In this document: positions 32,986 to 40,335 of the stretch, piece after piece | Layout: every line of letters starts with the position of its first letter | Position numbering within the stretch: position 1 is the stretch's first letter | Origin: Chersky-822 sp035509195 | Lineage (GTDB): Bacteria; Actinomycetota; Actinomycetes; Streptosporangiales; Streptosporangiaceae | NCBI GenBank assembly: GCA_035509195.1 | Contig: DATJLT010000360.1 | Span: 1-47,015 of the forward strand | DNA length: 47,015 bases | Reading direction: 5' to 3' | Translations under genes and position numbers: made by a program | The notes under the pieces: generated by a model | The model's database searches: none | Seen by the model: only the letters and a program-made list of their open reading frames with translations | Told to the model about the DNA's origin: nothing

Positions 32986-34377
32986 ATGAGAAAGCCGCGG
33001 ATCGGGATCCTGGGCATCATGCAGGATCTCTATGACGACATGATTCCTGGCATTGCCGAGCGACAGGCAGGCTACGCGGCCGAACTCGCGGCCCACCTGG
33101 CAGGCGTCGGCGAGTTCGTCCCGAGCAAGCCGGTCAAGTACCGTGCCGATGCCGAGCGGGAAATGCGCGAATTCGAGAACGCGGGCCTGGACGGCGTCAT
33201 GGTGGTCATGCTCACTTACGGTCCGGCGATGCGGGTGGCGAGGCTGCTCTCTGAGTCAAGGCTCCCTGTCCTTCTCGCGAACATCCAGCCTGAGCCCAAC
33301 GTCACGCCTGCGTGGGACATGGCCGACATGACGTACAACCAGGGAGTGCACGGCGCGCAGGACACCGCTAACGCGATGGTGAGAGCAGGACGCCGGTTCG
33401 CGGTGATCACCGACGACTGGCGCAGCGAGTCGTTCACGGCGGAGGTCGCCAGGTGGGCGCACGCGGCAGCCGCGCTGACCGCGTGGAAGTCGCTGCGGGT
33501 GGCGATCGTCGGCTACGCGATGAACGACATGGGCGACATCAGGGTCGATGAGTCTGCGCTGATCCGCTCGCTCGGCCCTGAGATCCTCGCAGTCGCCCAG
33601 GGTGACCTGTTCCGCGGCATGCAGGAGGTCACCGACGAGCAGATCGCAGAGGTCATGTCCTTTGAAGACGAGCGGTTCGAGATCGACCCCCGGCTGTCAG
33701 ACGACGAGCGCACCGACCACGCCAGAATGCAGGTCGCGATCGAGCGGCTGCTGATAGATGGCGGTTACGGTGCTTATACGGCGCACTTCGACGCGATCGG
33801 GGAAGACGGCAGGTTCAGCAGGCTCCCGCTGGCCGCCGCGTCTTCGCTGATGGCCAAGGGCTACGGCTACGCCGCAGAAGGTGACGTGCTCACCGCCTGC
33901 ATGGTCGCGGCCGGGCACGTGCTGATCGGCGACGCTCATTTCACCGAGATGTACGCGATGGACTTCGCGAGCGACTCGATTCTCATGAGCCACATGGGCG
34001 AGGGCAACTGGAAGATCGCCCGCTCCGACCGGCCGGTCAAGCTGATCAAGCGCCCGCTCGGCATCGGGCGGCTGTCAGACCCGCCAACCTTTCTCTTCCA
34101 GTATCAGCCGGGCCCGGCGACCCTCGCGACGCTGGTCTCGCTCGAGGGCACCAGGTTCCGCATGGTCGTCGCGGAAGGCGAGAACCTGGACAGCCAGGAC
34201 CTGCCGGCACTGGAGATGCCGTACGGCCAGTTCAGGCCGGCGTCCGGAGTGCGCCAGTGCCTGACGAACTGGATGAAGGCTGGCGGCCCGCACCATGAGG
34301 TCATGAATCTCGGGCATCACGCCGAGGACTGGCAGGCGTTCTGCGACCTGGCCGGCATCGAGTTCGTCCGGGTATAG
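32986..34377 (+). CDS. araA: L-arabinose isomerase, short divergent type
   Basis: 463 aa, against about 500 in E. coli AraA. Shared marks are the Mn-site residues in GYGYAAEGD (Glu), FTEMYAMDF (Glu), LMSHMGEGNW (His) and GGPHHEVMNLG (His), but overall sequence looks distant from the classical type. Interconverts L-arabinose and L-ribulose. SD AGGAGG at 32972-32977 sets the start at 32986; the frame is open far upstream over araD. Ends the araBDA unit; no hairpin terminator visible. Confidence 0.88.
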   Translation: MRKPRIGILGIMQDLYDDMIPGIAERQAGYAAELAAHLAGVGEFVPSKPVKYRADAEREMREFENAGLDGVMVVMLTYGPAMRVARLLSESRLPVLLANIQPEPNVTPAWDMADMTYNQGVHGAQDTANAMVRAGRRFAVITDDWRSESFTAEVARWAHAAAALTAWKSLRVAIVGYAMNDMGDIRVDESALIRSLGPEILAVAQGDLFRGMQEVTDEQIAEVMSFEDERFEIDPRLSDDERTDHARMQVAIERLLIDGGYGAYTAHFDAIGEDGRFSRLPLAAASSLMAKGYGYAAEGDVLTACMVAAGHVLIGDAHFTEMYAMDFASDSILMSHMGEGNWKIARSDRPVKLIKRPLGIGRLSDPPTFLFQYQPGPATLATLVSLEGTRFRMVVAEGENLDSQDLPALEMPYGQFRPASGVRQCLTNWMKAGGPHHEVMNLGHHAEDWQAFCDLAGIEFVRV

Positions 34378-34464
34378 CGCGCGGACGGGCCTGACCACAA
34401 CCAGGCAAAACTGCCCGCTGGTCGCCGGCCAGGCACCCGCCCGGCCAGCACGCCCCGGCTAGCG

Positions 34465-34518
34465 CACCCCGGCCTCCAGCCGTCGGCCCGCACACCCCGG
34501 CCTCCAGCCGTCGGCCCG
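34465..34518 (+). repeat. Tandem duplication of a 26-nt unit
   Basis: The unit at 34465-34490 recurs exactly at 34493-34518 (28-nt period; core GGCCTCCAGCCGTCGGCCCG). Partial versions flank it. Confidence 0.8.
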
Positions 34519-34668
34519 CGCACCCGCCCGGCCAGCGCACCCCTGGGCCAGCAGCATCAAGTGGCCAGCGATGCTGCCCGTCCAGCGCACGCTACAGCAA
34601 TGAAGTCCCAGCGATGTCGCCCGAACAGCATCGAGCGGCCACCGTTGCTGCTGGATCCGCCTCGCCTT

Positions 34669-34695
34669 CAGCAACGCGGGGCCATCGATGCTGCC
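34669..34695 (+). repeat. Dispersed intergenic repeat, copy B
   Basis: Matches 8-34 at 26 of 27 positions despite 34.6 kb separation. Confidence 0.65.
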
Positions 34696-34739
34696 GGACT
34701 TCGGCAAGGTGATCTGGCGCCCGGTTCTCGTGGCGCTCC

Positions 34740-36689
34740 TCATCGCCGTACGGGGAAGCGGCCCCTGACGGGTTCGTAGCCGGCGAAGCCGGCCTCAAGC
34801 ACGCCTTCGCCGCCGGTAAGGCCGGGCAACTGCTCTTGCAGCCGGTGAACCGACGCGGACGCCAGCACTGCTTCGATGACCGAAGAGTCGCCACGCAGAG
34901 CGGGCGCCTGGATCGCGGCCCCTAGCTTGGCAAGAGCAGAGAGCACGGCTCCGACCCGGCTCGCCGGAAGTTCCAGCCGGACGCTGGCCATGGGCTCGCA
35001 AACCACGGTGCCCGCCCGTTTCAGCGCTTTCACGAGCACGAGCGGCGTGAGCTTGCGGAAATCCGCTGCCGTCGTCTTCGGGGTCGCGAGCACCTGTTTC
35101 GCCGGGCCATCGCCGACGTAATACCCGCATTTGTCCATGATCACGATGCAATCGGTTACCTGCCAGCCGTAAAGCCCCGATTCCAGGGTGTGCCCGACAT
35201 ATTCTGTCATTGCCTCGGCGAAAGAGGTAATTGTCTTGTAGATATACAACGGCGCCAATCGCGGATCGATCTCAAGCCGGAATTCCAGGCCAGAACCTGG
35301 TGAACCAGGCGCAAGGCGCAGGCCGATGGTCGCAGAATACGGATGCTCGTCGGATTGCAGTACCTCAAGCGCGCTGGCGCGGCCGGCCGGGCGTTCCACG
35401 CATATCATCGTGGTTTCACTGAATTTGACGGCGATCCCGTAATCCTCGGCGAGCGTGGACTGTATCACCTCTTTCTGCACTTCGCCGTAAAGCGATACGT
35501 AAAGTTCCTGCCGCTCGTCGTCTTGGCGTACGTTTATCAGCGGGTCTTGCTCGGCGATCTGCCCGAGTGCGACCCGCAGGCGCTCTCGTTCGCCGGATCC
35601 GGCCGGAACGACCACCGACTCGAGCGTCGGCGGCGGGAACTCGCTGCGGGCGCTGGCGATGGCTGGTTCCCCGACCGCGTCGCCGATCCTGGCTTCGCCG
35701 AGGCCGCCGAGCTTGGCGATCTGACCAGCGAAAACACGCTGCTTACGCTGAGCGCCACCGCGTTCGAACACGGCGAGCGAGGTCACCTTGCCAGTGAGTC
35801 CGTTGCCGAAGCTGACCTGATCACGGATCCTGATGGTGCCGGCGAACAACCGGACGTAGGCGATTTTCTCTGCGCCGCCGCCCCTTTCGATCTTGAAGAT
35901 CTGCCCTGAAACCTGGCCGTCTGGATCGCCTGCCTCGGTTGGCAGCAACTCCGTGAGGGCTTCCATCAGCGGCGGCATGCCGGCCCCGGTGATGGCTGAC
36001 CCGAAGTAGACAGGATGCAGGTTGCCCTGTTTTACCTGAATGGCGAGTTCGGCTCTCAGGCGGGCATAGGAAAGGCCGTCTGCCTGTTCCACGTAGGCCG
36101 CAAGCAATTCCTCGTTCCTTTCCGCCAGGATCTCGGCCAGGCCAGTGAAGAACGCGTCGTCGCGCGGGCGTCCGACGTTAAAGCAGGCGTCTTTGCTGCC
36201 TTCCGCGGTCACGCTTCCCATCGGAACCACAGCGACCTTCAGCCGACGTGAGACTTCGGTAAGCACCCGGTCAGTGCGGGCACCTGGCCGGTCGATTTTG
36301 CTGATGAAGATCAGAGTCGGGATGCGCAGCCGCCTCAGTGCCCTGATCAAGATCTGCGTCTGCGGTTGCACGCCCTCAACCGCCGAGACAACGAGCACCG
36401 CGCCGTCGAGGACGCTGAGCACGCGCTCTACCTCGGCAATGAAGTCAGGGTGGCCAGGCGTATCGATCAGGTTGACCGTGACATCGCCGATAGGAAACGA
36501 CGCCACTGCCGACTTGATCGTGATCCCCCGCCGTCGCTCGAGCGCCAGCGAGTCGGTCTGGGTCGTGCCCGCGTCGACGCTGCCGAGCTTGCCGATAACA
36601 CCGGCGGCGTAAAGCAGCCGCTCGGTGAGGGTTGTCTTGCCCGCGTCTACATGCGCCAGGATTCCCAGGTTGAGCGTCTTCCGCGACAT
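34740..36689 (-). CDS. TetM/OtrA-type ribosomal protection protein (EF-G-like GTPase)
   Basis: 649 aa. G1 AHVDAGKTTLTERLLY, G3 DTPGHPDF, G4 ISKID and the RRRGITIKSA switch place it in the translational GTPases. Length and the LASFAEAMTEY-like C-terminal region (here ITSFAEAMTEYVGHTLESGLYGW) fit tetracycline ribosomal protection proteins rather than EF-G (about 700 aa). Start at 36689 has SD GGAGGG. It could protect ribosomes from tetracyclines or have a housekeeping or self-resistance role; no tetracycline biosynthesis genes are nearby. Possible translational control by the overlapping leader ORF. Confidence 0.9.
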   Translation of the reverse strand: MSRKTLNLGILAHVDAGKTTLTERLLYAAGVIGKLGSVDAGTTQTDSLALERRRGITIKSAVASFPIGDVTVNLIDTPGHPDFIAEVERVLSVLDGAVLVVSAVEGVQPQTQILIRALRRLRIPTLIFISKIDRPGARTDRVLTEVSRRLKVAVVPMGSVTAEGSKDACFNVGRPRDDAFFTGLAEILAERNEELLAAYVEQADGLSYARLRAELAIQVKQGNLHPVYFGSAITGAGMPPLMEALTELLPTEAGDPDGQVSGQIFKIERGGGAEKIAYVRLFAGTIRIRDQVSFGNGLTGKVTSLAVFERGGAQRKQRVFAGQIAKLGGLGEARIGDAVGEPAIASARSEFPPPTLESVVVPAGSGERERLRVALGQIAEQDPLINVRQDDERQELYVSLYGEVQKEVIQSTLAEDYGIAVKFSETTMICVERPAGRASALEVLQSDEHPYSATIGLRLAPGSPGSGLEFRLEIDPRLAPLYIYKTITSFAEAMTEYVGHTLESGLYGWQVTDCIVIMDKCGYYVGDGPAKQVLATPKTTAADFRKLTPLVLVKALKRAGTVVCEPMASVRLELPASRVGAVLSALAKLGAAIQAPALRGDSSVIEAVLASASVHRLQEQLPGLTGGEGVLEAGFAGYEPVRGRFPVRR

Positions 36690-36751
36690 GCGTTCATACC
36701 CTCCGGATAGGTGGCAAAGGCCATCTCGATGGATATGCATGCCTGCCGCAT
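36647..36751 (-). CDS. 34-codon leader ORF overlapping the ribosomal protection gene
   Basis: On the - strand GAGGAGG lies 5 nt before an ATG (36751-36749). The frame encodes MRQACISIEMAFATYPEGMN and 14 further residues and ends at TAG 36649-36647, 43 nt inside the GTPase gene in another frame. The stronger SD belongs to this ORF and ribosomes on it would cover the SD and start of the main gene. That suggests a translational attenuation or coupling device responding to slowed ribosomes. Not conserved by any evidence I have; could be chance. Confidence 0.42.
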   Translation of the reverse strand: MRQACISIEMAFATYPEGMNACRGRRSTWESWRM

Positions 36752-36854
36752 ATTCGCCTCCTCGGCTGACTGGGTGTTCCTGCGGGGGCCATCGTACGAG
36801 CGGCTGCCCTGCGAGGCAACGGCATTATGCGGTCTTCGGCCGTCACTCGCTGAG

Positions 36855-36875
36855 GGCGTTCGCTAAGCGAACGCC
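36855..36875. promoter_or_regulatory. Perfect palindrome with 9-bp arms in the divergent control region
   Basis: GGCGTTCGC, TAA, GCGAACGCC. It lies between the ribosomal protection gene (-) and the collagen-like gene (+), about 100 nt upstream of each reading start. Could be a dimeric repressor site or a leader hairpin. The surrounding 36752-36990 holds no gene. Confidence 0.5.
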
Positions 36876-36990
36876 GGCACTGCGAACCGTCAATTTTGGC
36901 TCACAAATACGGGATTTACCGGCGAGGCGGCTCGTTAATCCGGTATCTATCTTTCGGATCACTATCTCCAACCTCGAACGGGGAGCGTTC

Positions 36991-37869
36991 ATGGACGTTC
37001 AGCGCTGGTTCGGCGTGCGCTGGCCGGGGGTCAGCACCGCGTGGCGGCGGCCTTCGATGCGGCTGGCCTCTGCGACGATCGCGATCGCGAGCGTGGCTGG
37101 CGTGATGGTCGGCGGGGCGCTGCCGGCTCAGGCCGCAGGAAACCCGACGGGGGTGCTTAACTGCATCCAGGTCACCGCGCAAGGGTGGCTTGCCTGGTGG
37201 GGCTACAACAATCCGGGGACGGCAGAAACGATTCCCGTGGGGTCGGACAATGAGTTCTCCCCGGCGCCGGCTAATCGGGGTCAGCCGACGGACTTCGCCG
37301 CGGGCGAGAACGACTTCGCCTTCTCTACGCTCTTCCCGGCGAACTCGTCTCTGGAGTGGAGCTTCGAAGACAGCAACTACACGGCGAATTACCGCAGCCC
37401 GGTCTGCGGTCCGACGGGTCCCCAAGGCCCGGCCGGCCCGGCCGGAACGCAGGGCCCGGCTGGTCCCGCAGGTTCTGCCGGCCCGGCTGGTTCTCCTGGC
37501 CCGGCGGGCAAGCAGGGTCCTGCTGGCAAGGCGGGCCCGGCAGGCAAGGCGGGTCCGGCGGGAAAGCCAGGCCCGGCCGGGAGCCTTCGGATCATCGGGA
37601 AGAAGGTGAAGGTCGTCGGCCCGGCGTCGGGAAGAACGGCCACGGCGACCGCGAAGTGCCCGGTCGGCACGGAGTTGCTCGGCGGCGGCGTCAAGGTACT
37701 GCATTACGGTTCTGGTGCCGTGACGGCGCTCGGCTCTGACTACCCGAGCAGCAAGCGGATCTGGACAGGTGCCGGCGTGGCACTCGACTTGCCCAGTCAC
37801 GCGATCATGACCGTCACCGCCTACGCCCTGTGCTCACTGCACACGAAGAGCACGAAAAAGAAGAAGTAG
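36991..37869 (+). CDS. Secreted collagen-like protein
   Basis: 292 aa. An N-terminal signal segment (about 27-48, IAIASVAGVMVGGALPAQA, cleavage near AQA-A) leads into a Cys-containing domain of about 90 residues. Then come twenty uninterrupted Gly-X-Y triplets (about residues 138-197: GPTGPQGPAGPA, and GKQGPAGKAGPA) and a C-terminal globular domain of about 90 residues ending in a Lys-rich tail. Pro in X and Lys/Ala in Y fit a bacterial collagen triple helix that would trimerise outside the cell. Start ATG 36991 with GGGGAG upstream. No sortase motif is seen. Function (adhesion, spore or hyphal surface) is unknown. Confidence 0.88.
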   Translation: MDVQRWFGVRWPGVSTAWRRPSMRLASATIAIASVAGVMVGGALPAQAAGNPTGVLNCIQVTAQGWLAWWGYNNPGTAETIPVGSDNEFSPAPANRGQPTDFAAGENDFAFSTLFPANSSLEWSFEDSNYTANYRSPVCGPTGPQGPAGPAGTQGPAGPAGSAGPAGSPGPAGKQGPAGKAGPAGKAGPAGKPGPAGSLRIIGKKVKVVGPASGRTATATAKCPVGTELLGGGVKVLHYGSGAVTALGSDYPSSKRIWTGAGVALDLPSHAIMTVTAYALCSLHTKSTKKKK

Positions 37870-37880
37870 CCGATCGCAAC

Positions 37881-37904
37881 GGCCCGGCGCCCCGACGCCG
37901 GGCC
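37881..37904 (+). terminator. Hairpin after the collagen-like gene
   Basis: GGCCCGGCG, 6-nt loop, CGCCGGGCC: a 9-bp all-GC stem 12 nt after the stop, without a U-tract, the common actinomycete form. Confidence 0.7.
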
Positions 37905-38070
37905 GCATGCCTGTGGGCTCACCTGAACGAGCAATGCGGTAATAGCGGAATTCGCGGCATTTGTTCGGGACCTTGGCCATCTGGATACCGGCGGCTAGCG
38001 CGGGCAGGCTGAAGTTGATAGCCCGTCAGCGGCAGATGCTGATGGTCGGGGGAGTTTCGCGGGGGTAACA

Positions 38071-40335
38071 GTGCCGCATGTCGCGGATGCCGGCTGGGTT
38101 GATGGTCCTCGGGGCCTTGAGCTGATGGCTGAACTGCTCATGAGCTTGCCGGCCGGGGTCGCCTATGTCACCGGGCCTGATCTTGTGTTCGAGTTCGCCA
38201 ACGACGCATACCGGGAGTATGTGGGCACGGATGATCTCATCGGCCGGCCGTTGCGCGAGGCGCTGCCAGACCTGCCGCGCGAACGTCTTGTGGCAGTCGC
38301 CCGCGCGGCCAGGTGCGGCGAGCGGTTCAAAAGCCCAGAGCCCGAGGTATGGAACAGGAGGCGTGACGGGCGGGCTGAGCAGATATTCATCGAGCGCGTC
38401 TATCAGCCGGTGCCTAATGATGCCGGCGGGGTCGCTGGCGTGCTCGTTTACATCGACGATGTGACCTCGCACGTCAAGGACAGGCGCCGGCTCGAGTCGC
38501 TAACGGGGCAGCTAGCCAGGAGCCAGGAGCGCTATCAGACCTTGTTCGAGACGCTGCCTAACGGCGTCATTCACTACGGTGCGGACGGTACCGTCATCGA
38601 CGCGAACCCCGCAGCCATCAAGATCCTCGGCTTGCCGCCAGAATCGCTGACTACCTGGCCGGTCGACCGCGCCGTGCAAGCCGTCCATGAGGATGGATCA
38701 CCGTTCCTGTATGACGAGCTTCCTGTCGTGGTCGCGCTGCGAACTGGCGAGGTCGTCGCCGGGGTGGTGGCCGGAGTGCCCGGCGGCGTTTCGGGTGAAC
38801 TACGGTGGCTGTGGGTGGCCGCTGTACCTGACGCACGCGATGAGCAGGGCAGACCGCAGCGGGCTTACGCGATTATCACCGACATAACCGAGCAGCACCG
38901 GGCCGAAGCCGCGTTGCGCGAGAGCAGCAGGCTGCTCGCCAGGCTGCGGGATGCCAACGTGCTGGGCGTTGCCGTGCTGACCGAAGATTGCGTGCAAGAG
39001 GCTAACGACGCCTACCTCGACATAGTCGGCTACTCGCGCGAGGACCTGAAAGCCGGCCGCCTCAGCTTCCGTGCGATGACGCCGCCTGAGTACACGGCAG
39101 CCGACAATGACGTGCTCGCGCAACTGAGGCGTTCCGGAGCGGCCAGCCCGTGGGAGAAGGAGTACGTGCGGAAGGACGGCCACCGGGTACCTGTCCTCAT
39201 CGGAGCGGCGACGCTGGAGGCGAATCCGTTGCGCTGGACCAGCTTCGTCATCGACCTCAGCGCCCGTCAGCGCCGCGAGGAGGAGCGCGCTCGCCTGGTC
39301 GCGCGGGAGCAGGCCGCACGCCAGGAAGCCGACACCGCCAGGGAAAGGCTTGCTTTCCTGCTGCGATCGGAAGGGCCGGACGAGCCCGCGAACAGGTGGG
39401 ATAGCCTCGCCAGGCGAGTGTCTGAGCTCATTGACGTCACGGTGCCCCGCGACAGCGGTCACCTGGCCGGCGGCAATGATGAAGCCGCGACTGGGCGGGC
39501 ACGGGCGGCGCTGCGCGCCATCAACTCCGAGCTTGACGAGCGAGTCGTGCAGCGCACGTCAGAGCTGGTGCGGGCGGAAGAAGACCGCCGCTCGCTTGAG
39601 AGCGAGTTGCACCAGGTCGAGCAACTCCAGACGGTCGGCGAGCTGACCAGCGGCATAGCACACGACTTCGGGAACCTGCTGTCCATTATCGTTGGATATA
39701 CCACGATGGCGGAGGATCTCAGCGGCGACTGCGACCCCGAATTGCTCCGTATTCTTGAGGAGATCCGCGATGCCGCTGATCGTGCCGCCCATCTGTCAGG
39801 TGACCTGCTCAGGTTCAGCCGCCGGTCAAGGACCAAGCCGGAGAACCTTGACCTCGATGCCGTGGTCGGGGAGCTCATGGATCTGCTGAACGTGTGCGTG
39901 AGCGGTCACGGCAGGGTGAGCTGGCAGCCGTCAGACACGCCTTTGCCTGCCATACGTGCTGAGCGCGGCCGCCTTGAGCGCGTGCTGCTCAATCTCGCCG
40001 TGAATGCCGGCGATGCCATATCAGCGGGCGGCGAACTGACCATCCGCGCACGCTCAGTGAACTTCGGCGGGGAAAGCGGTCGCAGGCATACCGGAATCCG
40101 CCCCGGTCCCTACGTCGAGCTCACCGTAAAGGACAACGGTTGCGGAATGAGCCCGGCCGTCAGGTCCCGTATTTTCGAGCGCTTTTTCACCACTAAGTCA
40201 GAACACGCAGGAACCGGCCTTGGCCTTTGGACGGTGCAGGGAATCATCGCGGACCTTGGCGGCGCGATCGAGGTCGACACCGAAGAAGGAAAAGGCACGA
40301 CGTTCCGCATCTACCTGCCAGCCGTCAGCCAGTAG
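38071..40335 (+). CDS. Multi-PAS histidine kinase (NtrB-like transmitter)
   Basis: 754 aa, soluble. Three PAS domains at about 17-140, 150-275 and 290-410 (FEFANDAYREYVG; VIDANPAAIKILGLPPESL; VQEANDAYLDIVGYSREDLKAG), a long coiled coil (about 405-520), then HisKA with H531 in SGIAHDFGNLLSIIVGY and HATPase_c (LLNLAVNAGDA; VKDNGCGM; IFERFFTTK; GTGLGLWTVQGI). The usual AHDFNNLL motif reads AHDFGNLL here. No response regulator gene adjoins it, so it is an orphan in this window. GTG start after GGGGG. Ends 11 nt inside the convergent Ser/Thr kinase gene. Confidence 0.9.
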   Translation: MPHVADAGWVDGPRGLELMAELLMSLPAGVAYVTGPDLVFEFANDAYREYVGTDDLIGRPLREALPDLPRERLVAVARAARCGERFKSPEPEVWNRRRDGRAEQIFIERVYQPVPNDAGGVAGVLVYIDDVTSHVKDRRRLESLTGQLARSQERYQTLFETLPNGVIHYGADGTVIDANPAAIKILGLPPESLTTWPVDRAVQAVHEDGSPFLYDELPVVVALRTGEVVAGVVAGVPGGVSGELRWLWVAAVPDARDEQGRPQRAYAIITDITEQHRAEAALRESSRLLARLRDANVLGVAVLTEDCVQEANDAYLDIVGYSREDLKAGRLSFRAMTPPEYTAADNDVLAQLRRSGAASPWEKEYVRKDGHRVPVLIGAATLEANPLRWTSFVIDLSARQRREEERARLVAREQAARQEADTARERLAFLLRSEGPDEPANRWDSLARRVSELIDVTVPRDSGHLAGGNDEAATGRARAALRAINSELDERVVQRTSELVRAEEDRRSLESELHQVEQLQTVGELTSGIAHDFGNLLSIIVGYTTMAEDLSGDCDPELLRILEEIRDAADRAAHLSGDLLRFSRRSRTKPENLDLDAVVGELMDLLNVCVSGHGRVSWQPSDTPLPAIRAERGRLERVLLNLAVNAGDAISAGGELTIRARSVNFGGESGRRHTGIRPGPYVELTVKDNGCGMSPAVRSRIFERFFTTKSEHAGTGLGLWTVQGIIADLGGAIEVDTEEGKGTTFRIYLPAVSQ

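Larger units (their letters stand above)
34378..34739. other. Repeat-rich intergenic region
   Basis: Between convergent araA (+) and the ribosomal protection gene (-). Contains the tandem repeat at 34465-34518 and three copies of the dispersed element (34563-34578, 34637-34650, 34669-34695). No supportable gene. Confidence 0.65.

Noticed and set aside
34740..36689. Elongation factor G
   Set aside because: Shorter than EF-G and without adjoining rpsL/rpsG/tuf genes; the C-terminal pattern fits ribosomal protection proteins.
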